A stretch of 64,000 bases of DNA from assembly GCF_029784155.1 (NCBI RefSeq), contig NC_073691.1:50016490-50080489 (forward strand), read 5' to 3'. The translations under genes and the position numbers were made by a program. Positions 36,959 to 46,577 of the stretch are shown piece after piece (the first letter of the stretch is position 1; each line of letters begins with the position of its first letter). The notes beneath the pieces were generated by a model, which was not told where the DNA came from, did no database searches, and saw only the letters and a program-made list of their open reading frames with translations. The DNA comes from Uranotaenia lowii. Its lineage: Eukaryota; Arthropoda; Insecta; Diptera; Culicidae.

Positions 36959-37290
36959 AAAGCAGCTTTTCATTTCTTATCTTTTATGATTATTTGAATT
37001 GAAAACCAAGAATCCATAACTGGATTCGAAATACGAAAATAGAAATACAAGTTTTTACTATTAATTTTACAAGTCTTTTAAAATATTCGTTCATTACACA
37101 CTTTGGATTTAAATTAAATTGTTAAGAAATGTTGATTTACAAATTTTGTAGAACAGTATGCATTCTATTTTACACTGTTGTGAATGAAAAACAAGATTAT
37201 AAAGCAGCTTTTCATTTCTTATCTTTTATGATTATTTGAATTGAAAACCAAAAATCCATAACTGGATTCGAAATACGAAAAAAAAATACA
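36959..37290. repeat. Internal direct duplication in hAT-like copy A
   Basis: A block of about 92 bp starting 'aaagcagcttttcatttctt' occurs at 36,959-37,052 and again at 37,201-37,290, with only a few differences. The 242-bp spacing suggests a recent tandem duplication. Confidence 0.75.
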
Positions 37291-38033
37291 ATTTTTGTAA
37301 TAGTAATATGGAACTAGAACCTCCTAAGTGAGTTGATTTAATTTGAAATTAATTATTCAGGAATCAATTCCTATTAGAAGTGAGAAATTTTTGAAAAACT
37401 GTAGCAAAATTCTGAACTTGGAATGCGGTTTCGAGGTTTAGGCATTAGTATTTTTAGTCTAGATTGTTATTCTTGAATAACCTTACTCTATCATAAAAAT
37501 TTGATAACGAATTGAAAACTTTGAGTGGTAGAGTAAAATACATCGCTTGCTTTCCTGGAAACTCATGGGGGGGTTTAACCCCCAACCCCCCCCCCCCCCC
37601 CCCAGTTCCTACGGCCATGGTTTGACATTTCCCTCGCAAGCCAATCAATTACACGCTTAGGATGAGTTCCTCATTTCTGAGTTGTTAAACATTAATACGA
37701 TAAATGAGGACAGATTTTATGAATAAAAAGGGATTGGTTGTGAATGAACCGTGGAATAAACCATGAGTTGAAACCCAATTTCGTTGTCTGACGCCATCTT
37801 AAAATTCAAGATGGCGGCTTTCGATGAATTTGAAAATGTTGTAAATAGCTTAAACTCGTATGAAACGACCACAATACTGATATTTGGTGAAAGGGCTAAA
37901 CGAGTAGAAGTCGAATTTTTTTTTTCCGACGCCATCTTGAAATCCAAGATGGGGGCTTCCACTGAACTTTAAAATACTGTTAATCACTAAAAATCGCATT
38001 CTCACAAAATGTGGGTATTGGGTGAAAAGGCTA

Positions 38034-39334
38034 AAGTCTGCTTCATTTAATATTGGAACAAATTCTTTTGCTCATTGTGGCGCTCCTAGTGGACGGATTT
38101 GGAAACTTTTTTCATCCACGTGTCGGGAAATTCATTACCTTTCACCATGTATTTAAATATGTCATAACACCAAACGATAGCATTTTGTAAACAACCGCCA
38201 TGGAAGCCGAACGGAGAGATCAAATTGTGCACAGTTTACTTGAAAATCCATTGTTGTCGGCATCGAAGCTAGCTAAACAGCTTAAAATGCCCAGAAATAC
38301 CGTATGGCGTGTTATCAAGCAGTACAAGGAAACATTGACGACGGCTCGGAAGCCGCATTCGAAGCGTCGGAGTGGAACTGTCGACCGGAAACTGCGTGGG
38401 AAAGTCATCAAGGCCGTCAAGAGGAATCCCAATCTTTCAGACCGCGATTTGGCCAATAAGTTCCAGGCCGCTCACAGTACGGTGCGACGAATTCGTCTCC
38501 GGGAAGGAATAAGGTCATTCCGAGCCAGCAAACAGCCAAATCGGACGCTGAAGCAGAACAATGTGGCCAGAATCCGTGCTCGAAAGCTGTACGACCAAGT
38601 GCTGACCAAGTTCGACGGATGTATTCTGATGGACGATGAGACCTACGTGAAGGCGGACTTTGGGCAAATCCCAGGTCAAAAATTTTATTTGACGACGGCT
38701 CGGGGGGTGTACCTGCAAAATTTAAGTTCGTGTTTGCGGATAAATTCGCCCGCAAGTACATGATTTGGCAGGGGATATGCAGTTGTGGACAGAAAACCAA
38801 AGTCTTTCTCACTGACAAGACAATGACATCAGAAGTCTACAAAAAGAGTGCCTACAGAAACGGATTCTGCCGTTTATTCGTGCCCACGACCGTCCAGTAA
38901 TGTTTTGGCCGGACCTCGCAAGCTGCCATTACAGCAAAATGGAAATGGTACGCAACGAACGGGGTCAGCGTAATACCGAAGGACCTCAACCCCTCAAACT
39001 GCCCCCAGTTCCGGCCGATAGAGAAATACTGGGCAATCACGAAGCGGAGGCTTAAGGCAAAGGGAAAACTTGTTAGGAACATGACTCAAATGAAGAACTG
39101 GTGGAATCAAATCGCCAAAACGGTGGACGAAAAGGGTGTGCGCCGCCTAATGTGCCGTAATACGGGAAAAGTACGAGAATTTCTTCGAAACAGCAATGAA
39201 TAATTTTTTTAATTTTTTTTTATGAAAGAGTAAAGAAAATGCTACATTTGTATGAAAAACAAATTATGAATTCGTTGATAAATGACTGAACTACACGCAA
39301 TTGTTTGTGTTCCAATATTAAATGAAGCAGACTT
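38034..39334 (+). mobile_element. Full-length mariner-type element, 1,301 bp
   Basis: The terminal inverted repeats begin AAGTCTGCTTCATTTAATAT and continue through 'tggaaca', at least 27 bp at both ends. TA duplication at 38,032-38,033 and 39,335-39,336. Removing the element and one TA restores the host satellite unit '...aaaggcTAaacgagtagaag', which is intact in a neighbouring unit (37,890-37,910). That is direct proof of insertion and of a young age relative to the array. Confidence 0.95.
38200..39203 (+). pseudogene. Mariner DD37E-type transposase, frameshifted
   Basis: The enzyme family cuts and pastes the element at TA sites. The frame opens at ATG 38,200 and runs 187 codons. Residues 1-120 form the paired helix-turn-helix DNA-binding part (KLAKQLKMPRNTVWRVIKQY, then a second set near 80-105). 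The first catalytic Asp lies in CILMDDETYVK (D145/D146). Further frames carry the rest of the protein: KFKFVFADKF..IWQGICSCG, the second catalytic Asp in MFWPDLASCHYS, and the Glu in FRPIEKYW. Frame changes occur near 38,705, 38,845 and 38,938. The Asp-Glu distance is about 37 once the indel at 38,938 is allowed for, matching the DD37E group known from mosquitoes. The protein is not made intact, so the element can move only in trans. Confidence 0.9.
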
Positions 39335-40560
39335 TAAACGAGTAGAAGTGTAATCCAAGATGGCGGCTTCCAGTGAACTCTAATATTCTGCAAATGACTA
39401 AAAACCGAACGAAAGCTTTATATTAGTATTATTTGGTATTAGTTGATATTAGTTGAAAAGGTTAAACTAGAAGAACCAGATGCACGAACATTTTCTGTTG
39501 TCAATATCGAACGATGTTTTACTCAACATTGTTTTTACTTAGTAATACATTTTTTATCTTGTTTCTGATGCATTTAGCACTTTTCGTGTTTTGTTTAAAG
39601 TTTTGTTTTTTTTGTCATATTTGCTATTTATGTCATGATATTATGTCTATTATGCTATTATGTCTAAATTGTATTGGTCCTTTTCTAGCAAAAACTTTAA
39701 GGTAACGATGTTTCTGTTATTCGTTCGATTTAGGCCCATTTGCCAAAATCGGATGTTGCCAAAATCGAATGTTGCCAAAAACGAACGGGCTGTATTGTGA
39801 TTGTTTAATGTGATTTTGAGTCACTTACAGCATTTCAGAGTAAAGCGATAAGAGAAATTCGACTACTACACGTTTAACCCTTTCACCCAATACCCATATT
39901 TTGGGGGTTTGATGCTATTTTCAATCATTTACAGCATTTTTGAGTTCAGCTGAACCGCCATCTTGGATTTCAAGATGGCGTTGAAAACGAAAAATTCGAT
40001 TTCTTCTTGTTTAGCCCTTTCCCCCAATACCCATATAGTGGCGGTTTAGTGCGATTTTTTTGTCATTTACAGCATTTAAAATAGCGAAATTCAACTTCCA
40101 CTCGTTAAGCCCTTTCACCCCATATCAATACCGTAGAGGTTTCATAAGATTTTAAGTCATTTGTAACATTTTAAAGTTCGGTGGAAGCCGCCATCTTGGA
40201 TTTTAAGATGGCGTCAGATTACAAAATTCGACTTCTACTGGTTCATCTCTTTCAACTATACCCATATGGTAAGGGTTGTATGCGATTTTCAGTCATTTAC
40301 AATATTGTCAAGTTGAGTGGTAGCCACCATCTTTGAATTTAAAATGGCAACGGAAAGCGAAATTCAACTTCTACTCGTTCATCACTTTCACCCAATCATC
40401 ATATTATGAAGATTTCATGATATTTTTGTAATTTGAAAGTTTCAAAATAAAAGCGGAAGGGGATTAATGATAGCGTCAAGCTACAAATTTTTTTCCTACT
40501 ATTTGCGCCCTTTCACTCAGTACTCATATTGTAGGGATATTATACCCCTTCCGGTAATTT

Positions 40561-41200
40561 GAAGTTTTCAATTATTTTCATACTTTTTTTTTATTTAAAT
40601 TCAAAACCAACACACATAACTTACCAAAAATGTGTAAAAATGAGAATTCCAATTCAAATATGTGCTATCCATCCTGAGCGTGTCCTGTGTTGACATCTTG
40701 ATCGAGAACTGTCACTAAGTTCTATGGCGGTTTAATAATCAAGCACTGGGTGCTATCTTAGAACATGCAAAACGAAGCATGGAGCAAACTTCTATTATAG
40801 TTTAAACAGAGCATTCATAACTCTTCCAAAAGAACTAAAACCGTATGTTTAATAAAACCTCTATGAGCGTTTTCAAAACTATCTGTAAACATACATATGG
40901 TCGATTCAAGAATATAAGCATTCTGCACGACCATATCGACCAGCATCATTGAAAGGTCATGGGCATTCGTGACTTGCATCCCTCTCTGAGACGCGTCGAT
41001 GTTATCAATAGTTGGTACAACGAAATTTTTCAGTATCCACTCATTCGTAAAGTCAGTTGTGCTCCAGAATGAACCCTTGTCCGGTTCTTAATTGAAACTC
41101 CAAAGCAAATTTATTGTTCTGTCGATTTAAATTCAATTATATGCAAAAAAAACATTCAGTAAAAAAGAATAAGATTCAGAACAGTGTAACTCCAGAATAT
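40561..41200. other. No gene recognised
   Basis: AT-rich sequence following the foldback arm. No frame or repeat identified. Confidence 0.35.
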
Positions 41201-41205
41201 TTGAA

Positions 41206-42152
41206 TCAGTTTAGCTCGTCATAGTAAAGCTTTTCTTGCTGCCACCCATATTTAGGAAGCTCTGAAAAGCTGCTGGCAAGATAGGAAAATACATTGGTCA
41301 CATGGGAAAACCGAATACTCTGGAAAGTCTGTCTTCCAGAATGATTGTTGCTGCTGTGGCCTGGCGGTGCGATATTCCGTTGTTTGCGATTCGGCTTTGG
41401 CCATGTTGCGGGCTCTCTCCGGATACCTTCCATCCAATGATGCTGCGCCATTCACAGGATTCGAAATCGACTCCCGGTCGGATTACCGGCCATCAAGTGG
41501 AAGTAAATTGAAATCAACAACATGCATTGGCAATGTTTTGCGTGGGTGGACTCTTCCCATATCTATTTATGTGTGTACAGGCTGCTGCCTGCAGCCGGGT
41601 GAAATCTTTTACGTACACTCTGCTTCTACAAGTTCCATAGAAGACGGCAAGACGAATGTCCTCCGGGGAGAAATCCCTGATTCCCTGTTCCGAAGCCAAA
41701 CGTCCTCCAGAACGAAAGTTGCTTTGTTTTAGACTTCTTCAACAACATCCAGGCGTAATTCGTGTGATTGTACCTTACTTGTGTTCGGGAAAGGTGTTTG
41801 CGCACCGATGCATGCCAAGAAATCTGACAGATTTATTTGAATCTTGATAAAAGATGTCGACAGCCTTCGGTTTGAGGCGTGCTACGCGTTCGGAATCGTT
41901 AGTTACGGATTAGCAGCAAGGCTAGTTGATATCAACCGGAGTCGATTCGAAGAAATAACCTTGCAGTGTTTGAGGGAACTTGGAACAAGATGTTACCATT
42001 CCATCCAATGGCTCCGGAAAGCTAGGATTCGATTTACACCCCTCGGGGCTACACTATCAGACGTATCACAATTTCACACATCAGGATTAACGAGGAATTA
42101 CTCAGTCCCCGAGTACGTAAGAGAAACGCAAAGGCGTCAAACAAATAATTAA
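41206..42152. other. GC-richer, gene-like stretch without identified product
   Basis: Composition is more balanced than the surroundings and several frames overlap. On plus: 41,367-41,732, 121 aa, starting MRYSVVCDSALAML; and 41,844-42,152, 102 aa, with SRFEEITLQCLRELGTR. On minus: 41,206-41,451, 81 aa; and 41,514-41,699, 61 aa. No domain is recognised. The plus frames are interrupted by stops between 41,732 and 41,844. It may be a decayed gene or retroelement piece, and I cannot decide the strand. Confidence 0.25.
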
Positions 42153-42169
42153 GGATTATATTAATGCAT

Positions 42170-43492
42170 CTTTTACGGTCGTTTGTGACCGACATAATCA
42201 AAATCCAAACAGCCATCCGTCAAACGAAAAGGAAAGGAACGGGAAGGAGGCGACTCGGGATTGGACCTTCCGGTCAGAAAACAGTTGGTGGAAAAAATAA
42301 ATATGCGAGGGAGTGTGTGATATCCTAATTTTCCCGGTTAGTTCCTGGTGGATGGGAAAAACTTTGCTGTGCTGCTATCGGAATCATAATTCATAACCAT
42401 AAAAATGTCCAAACGTGGACTCCCAAGTCTGGGCGTTGACTTTTGTTTTATTTACCTTTTTGCCTTTGTGAGTGACTTTTATTGTTTTTGCTTTTTCTCA
42501 CCAGGGCATCGTGTCACAGAGTGATTGTGAATGATTCGTATACGATATTTATTGCCACCGTAAATAAATACGTTTTTTGGGCGTTATTTGCAATCACATT
42601 TTTAGTTTGGAGCCGCTTTCAATAAAGGATGTTTTGTCATTCTTAAGCCTTAAAAAATTATGGTAATATCGGGTTTGAGGTTGAAGTCAAAATTGGTGGT
42701 CATTCTTCTCAAAGCTTAACAATTGTAAAAAAAATAGCAAAATAGCAAACCTTCTTTTCGAATTTTTTTAGAATTCTCAACTTTCTGTTCATTGCCGGAG
42801 AAATAACCGTTAAAAAACCAAGAAATGCGCTAAATTTAGTTCAAAAAATGGGACTTGGTTTTTTGCTATCTTCAAACTGAGTTTTGAGTTCAATTGACCG
42901 TGCAGCTACACGACAAATTTCGCCGCAACCCATTTCTTGTTCGTAAAATTTAGTAAACAGCTGGGGGAGGAAGTCTGAAATTTTCTGTATCGTTGTCTGT
43001 ATCGTTTTTTTACTGTTCGGCAAAAAGTCAGCAATTGTTGAAAAGATTTGTAATCGTTCAAATTTTAACTTTAGATGATCAGTTTCGTGTAGCGAGTCAT
43101 GTAACTCAGTTGTTTAGGTGCTAAATTTAGATTTAGCTAATTTTAGAACAACCAATCATCAAACCATTTTTATGAATCAGCTTCAAAACTTAAACGAAAT
43201 TTGAGCGACTCATAACGCCTAATCATGCAAGAATTTATCAGAGCAAAACAAGATCTAATTAAATCATTGTTTTATGCAAATCAAGTGCTTTTCAGTATCA
43301 AACAAGTTTTACTAAAAATCACTAAATAAGAAAGTAAAATGTTGAACCTTTTGAACAGGTCGGTAGATTGATGAGAGAAATTTGACGTTTGAAATATTTT
43401 TTTTCTTTTTTTTCAGTCTTCCTCCCCCAGGTAAACAGGATGTGCGAACTGTCACCACAAAAGGGAATTACGTCATTGTGAATCGACCCATG
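42170..43492. other. No gene recognised
   Basis: 42,170-42,620 is of mixed composition and non-repetitive. The rest is AT-rich. No gene signal. Confidence 0.35.
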
Positions 43493-43500
43493 ATGATGAC

Positions 43501-46016
43501 CATGGCCGTAGGAACGGGGGGGGGGGGGTTGGGGGGTTAAACCCCTCCTCCATGAGTGTCCAAAAAAGTAAGCAAGGTATTCTACTCTACACTCAAAATT
43601 TTAAATTCCTAATAAAATTATGACAATAGAGCAAAGATATTCAAGAGTAACTATCTGAACTTAAAACTAATAAAAAAAACCTCAAAAAACCATTTCAAGT
43701 TCAAAATTCTGCTACAGTTTTTTTTTAAATTTTCTAAATTGTTCATAGAATAAGGTTGTCAATTTTTTTCAGCTCGCATCCAGGCCAGACAATTCCCGGC
43801 TGTTTTATATAAAAACCTGGCAAAATACAGGTATTTGATTTCAATATTGTCAACCAAATCTAGGCAAAACCGGGCAATTTGGTAACACAACTTGTTTCCC
43901 TTTAAGTTTGATTCAAGAATGAGAATGAGAACAAACCCGGGCACAATCCGGACTTTTCCAATAAAATCTGGGCAACTGGGTCTGACTGGACTTTTCCCAA
44001 ATTTTATATTAAATATCCGGGCCAATCCGGTTGGCAATTAGGCAACCTTATCAAAGAAATTCAGGTTTGAATATCAAATTTTAAATAAAACCCCTTTTGG
44101 AGGCTCTGGTTCCATGTTCTTAAAACCAAAATTTTATGTTTACATATTTTCGCATTTCTCATTTTGTTTCAAGCTTAGGATTCTTGATTTTCAGTTTGAA
44201 TAATCATAAGAAATTAGGAATGAAAAGCTGCTTTGAAATCGTTGTTCGAATTCGGTTTTGCAATTCATGTAAAAATTGAATCATGTATTTCGGAAATTAA
44301 ATGTATTTTCAATATTTTGATAATAGTTTTCCGAATATGGAAAAAGAAGAAATTTGTTTTCTATACAAAATTCGAAGTTCTTAAACTTTATTCGAACACA
44401 AAATATAAATATTTAAAGCTTCTAAGTGGCGATCCAAAATTGAAAATTCATCCTTCGAAATTCACATTTTGAATCGGATTCACAAAACAGATTTAAAATA
44501 AACAATTAAAATAATGAATTGAGATTAAACCAGCACTACAGAATTTAAGTAACAGATTCATGAATGAGGCTCATGGAATTCTGATCTGGAATTAATATTT
44601 GAAAATCATATTTTTTGTACATTTCGGAAATCGTATAGAAATTCGGAAACAGATTGAAAGTTCAATTTTTGAATTCAGGTTAAGAATTCAGGTTTAAAAT
44701 TCAGAAAAACATTTAGCTTGTGAATGACTTTTTCAATCAACATAAAATTGCTGAGAAATCCGAGAGAACATAAACTTAAAATTTTGCTTGTCAATTTAAT
44801 TTCCAGGTTTCAAAGTTTTTAAACAGAATAAGTTTGTACACACAATTCAGATGAAAATCACAAATGAAAAGTAGAATTTGAGTTAATTTTCTATGTTTTG
44901 ATTCATGCATAATATCCCAAATTATATCATTTACACGATTTTTAGTATGGAATTGATTCTTTATGAAAAATATTTCCTATTTAAAAAACAGGTACGTGAT
45001 CTTCACCTAAAAAATCTGCACATTTTTTTTCGGTATGTTGTTTAACATTATTGATATTGCTGCTTGTTTAAAGCCCTCCTAAATTTATTTCAAGTTCGCA
45101 TCAAGCAATTTTTTTCTGGAAAATTTTATTTATTTTCATCAAATGTTAGAATCTTGGAATTTACAAAAGAGTTTGGAGAATTGGGCTTGTTTGATTTGAG
45201 TTTGTAATAAGCTTTTTTTCAAGAAATTGAAGGCTACCCCCCAGCAAACATTTAGAGAGGTATATCGCAGGAACAACAGATTGTATTAAACTTACCAAAA
45301 TAGCATATAGCTACAAAAGTGGAGGCGATATATCTACAATGACAAGCCCCACAAAATGCAAAATAAACGATTTTTAGTAATTTAAGAACCGGCCAAAGGA
45401 AGAAAGGGAGAGATCGGATAGAGTTTCAATCGATGGACCGCCCATTTATCGTAAATCAGTCCACTCAAATCGTAAATGTCGAATTAACATATTTCCAACT
45501 TTTTGGAAACATATTTACGAATTGACTAAACTGCTATCCGACTCAACTATTTTTGGGCAAAGCTTGTCGCAAATGAATGGTAGAAAATCACTTAATACCA
45601 ACTTGTTCACGATGGTTATTGAAAATGTCTTAATATTCGATTTGGATTATCATTTCTATTACGATTTCATGTTAGCTGGGCCTAACAAGAAAAATTTAAC
45701 CATCTATGAAAGCAAATTTCATTTTTTGTTTCTTGAGGTTTCATTAAAAAAATAAGCTCACCCTTTAGGCTAAGGACAACTTTTCTAATGTTACTTTTCC
45801 AAGGTTGTATTAATGTCACTTTACGATCCTTGTGGCATTCGTGTCTTCTCTTAAATTACAATCTCATACAAAAACTTTTCATGAGTACTCAAAAATGAAT
45901 GATCATATAGCTTCAAACATAATTTGTTTTAATTTTTTCGTGTGTTGTTAGACAAAAAATCATAGGTAAAAATTATTCACCAAATCCCCCATGAGTCGGT
46001 TCTTCCTACGGCCCTG
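43501..46016. mobile_element. hAT-like non-autonomous element, copy B
   Basis: Ends CATGGCCGTAGGAACGGGG (left) and, inverted, CAGGGCCGTAGGAAGAACC (right). Flanking 8-bp duplication ATGATGAC / ATGGTGAC (43,493-43,500 and 46,017-46,024; 7 of 8 match). It is the reverse orientation of copy A: the CATGGCC end with the G tract is on the left here and on the right there. Length is 2,516 bp. No transposase frame. An AGGTTGCC MITE is nested at 43,753-44,048, which copy A lacks. Confidence 0.8.
43753..44048. mobile_element. Compact AGGTTGCC-family MITE nested in copy B
   Basis: TA|AGGTTGTCAATTTT at the left and inverted TA|AGGTTGCCTAATTGCCAACC at the right. Length is 296 bp. This is the most complete copy of the family also seen at 985-1,555, 2,101-2,290 and 10,840-11,190. 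TA duplication; no coding capacity. Confidence 0.75.
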
Positions 46017-46114
46017 ATGGTGACAACAATATATCATAGTGCTGGCTGTTTATTCTGGGTGGTTAGCCCAGAATATGATAGAATTTAAGGAATAAATCAG
46101 AGTTGAGAACAGGT

Positions 46115-46577
46115 TATCGTTTTGTCAAAAATCAGTACATCGCGATGAAAAAAATCAGGATTTTTCAGGACACCATTAAATTGGTGAAAATAACATGCAG
46201 TTCTGCTTAAATTGCATAACTTGAGGCAAAATATAGGCGCTAAAGACGCCTCGAGCTATGCAACTGAATGCAACTGCGAGAATAACGTTGGCTGGCCTGC
46301 AATTTATATCGAAAAATATCATATAAATATCATTTGAACCGAAAATTATCATTGGTTAAACCAGTTAAACTGGTTTATGAAAGATTATTTTTTATGTTCT
46401 CATCATTTAACAATAAATTTAGTTATAATTTAGATATTTTTAAAAAATCAGGACAAATCAGGACATTTTAAGGGCCATTTTAAAAAAATCAGGACAATCT
46501 AAGCGTTTTTGAAAAATCAGGACGGCTTCGCGAAAATGAGGACAAACCCTGAAAAATCAGGGCACCTGGCACCACTG
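46115..46577 (+). repeat. Dispersed repeat family R2, copy 3
   Basis: Matches 6,015-6,465 along its length: 'aaaaatcaggattttcaggacacc' words at the 5' side, an 'acgcct..agctatgcaac' block in the middle, and 'caaaccctgaaaaatcaggg' then 'cacctggca' at the 3' end. Confidence 0.65.

Larger units (their letters stand above)
35241..37619. mobile_element. hAT-like non-autonomous element, copy A
   Basis: Ends: CAGGGCCGTGGGAAGAACC on the left and, inverted from the right, CATGGCCGTAGGAACTGGGG. Flanking 8-bp duplication ATTTGACA / GTTTGACA (35,233-35,240 and 37,620-37,627; 7 of 8 match). The 8-bp TSD and CA(G)GG end fit the hAT superfamily. G/C homopolymers sit just inside both ends (21 G at 35,266-35,286; 18 C at 37,586-37,603). 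No transposase frame. Interior blocks match copy B (43,501-46,016) in reverse complement, for example 'aaagcagcttttcatt'. A second element is nested at 35,611-36,402. Confidence 0.8.
37780..40560. mobile_element. Foldback-like structure with arms of tandem 117-135-bp units
   Basis: The left arm (37,780-38,033 continuing at 39,335-39,480) and the right arm (39,845-40,560) consist of the same unit in opposite orientation. The unit has 'gccatcttgaaatccaagatggcgg' spread over its start, 'gtaaatgactaaaaatcgca', then 'gtattgggtgaaaaggctaaacgagtagaag'. The spacer 39,480-39,845 contains a short 'tgccaaaatcgga' repeat. Long inverted arms made of tandem repeats are typical of Foldback elements. The outer limits are not fixed. 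A mariner is inserted in the left arm. Confidence 0.6.
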
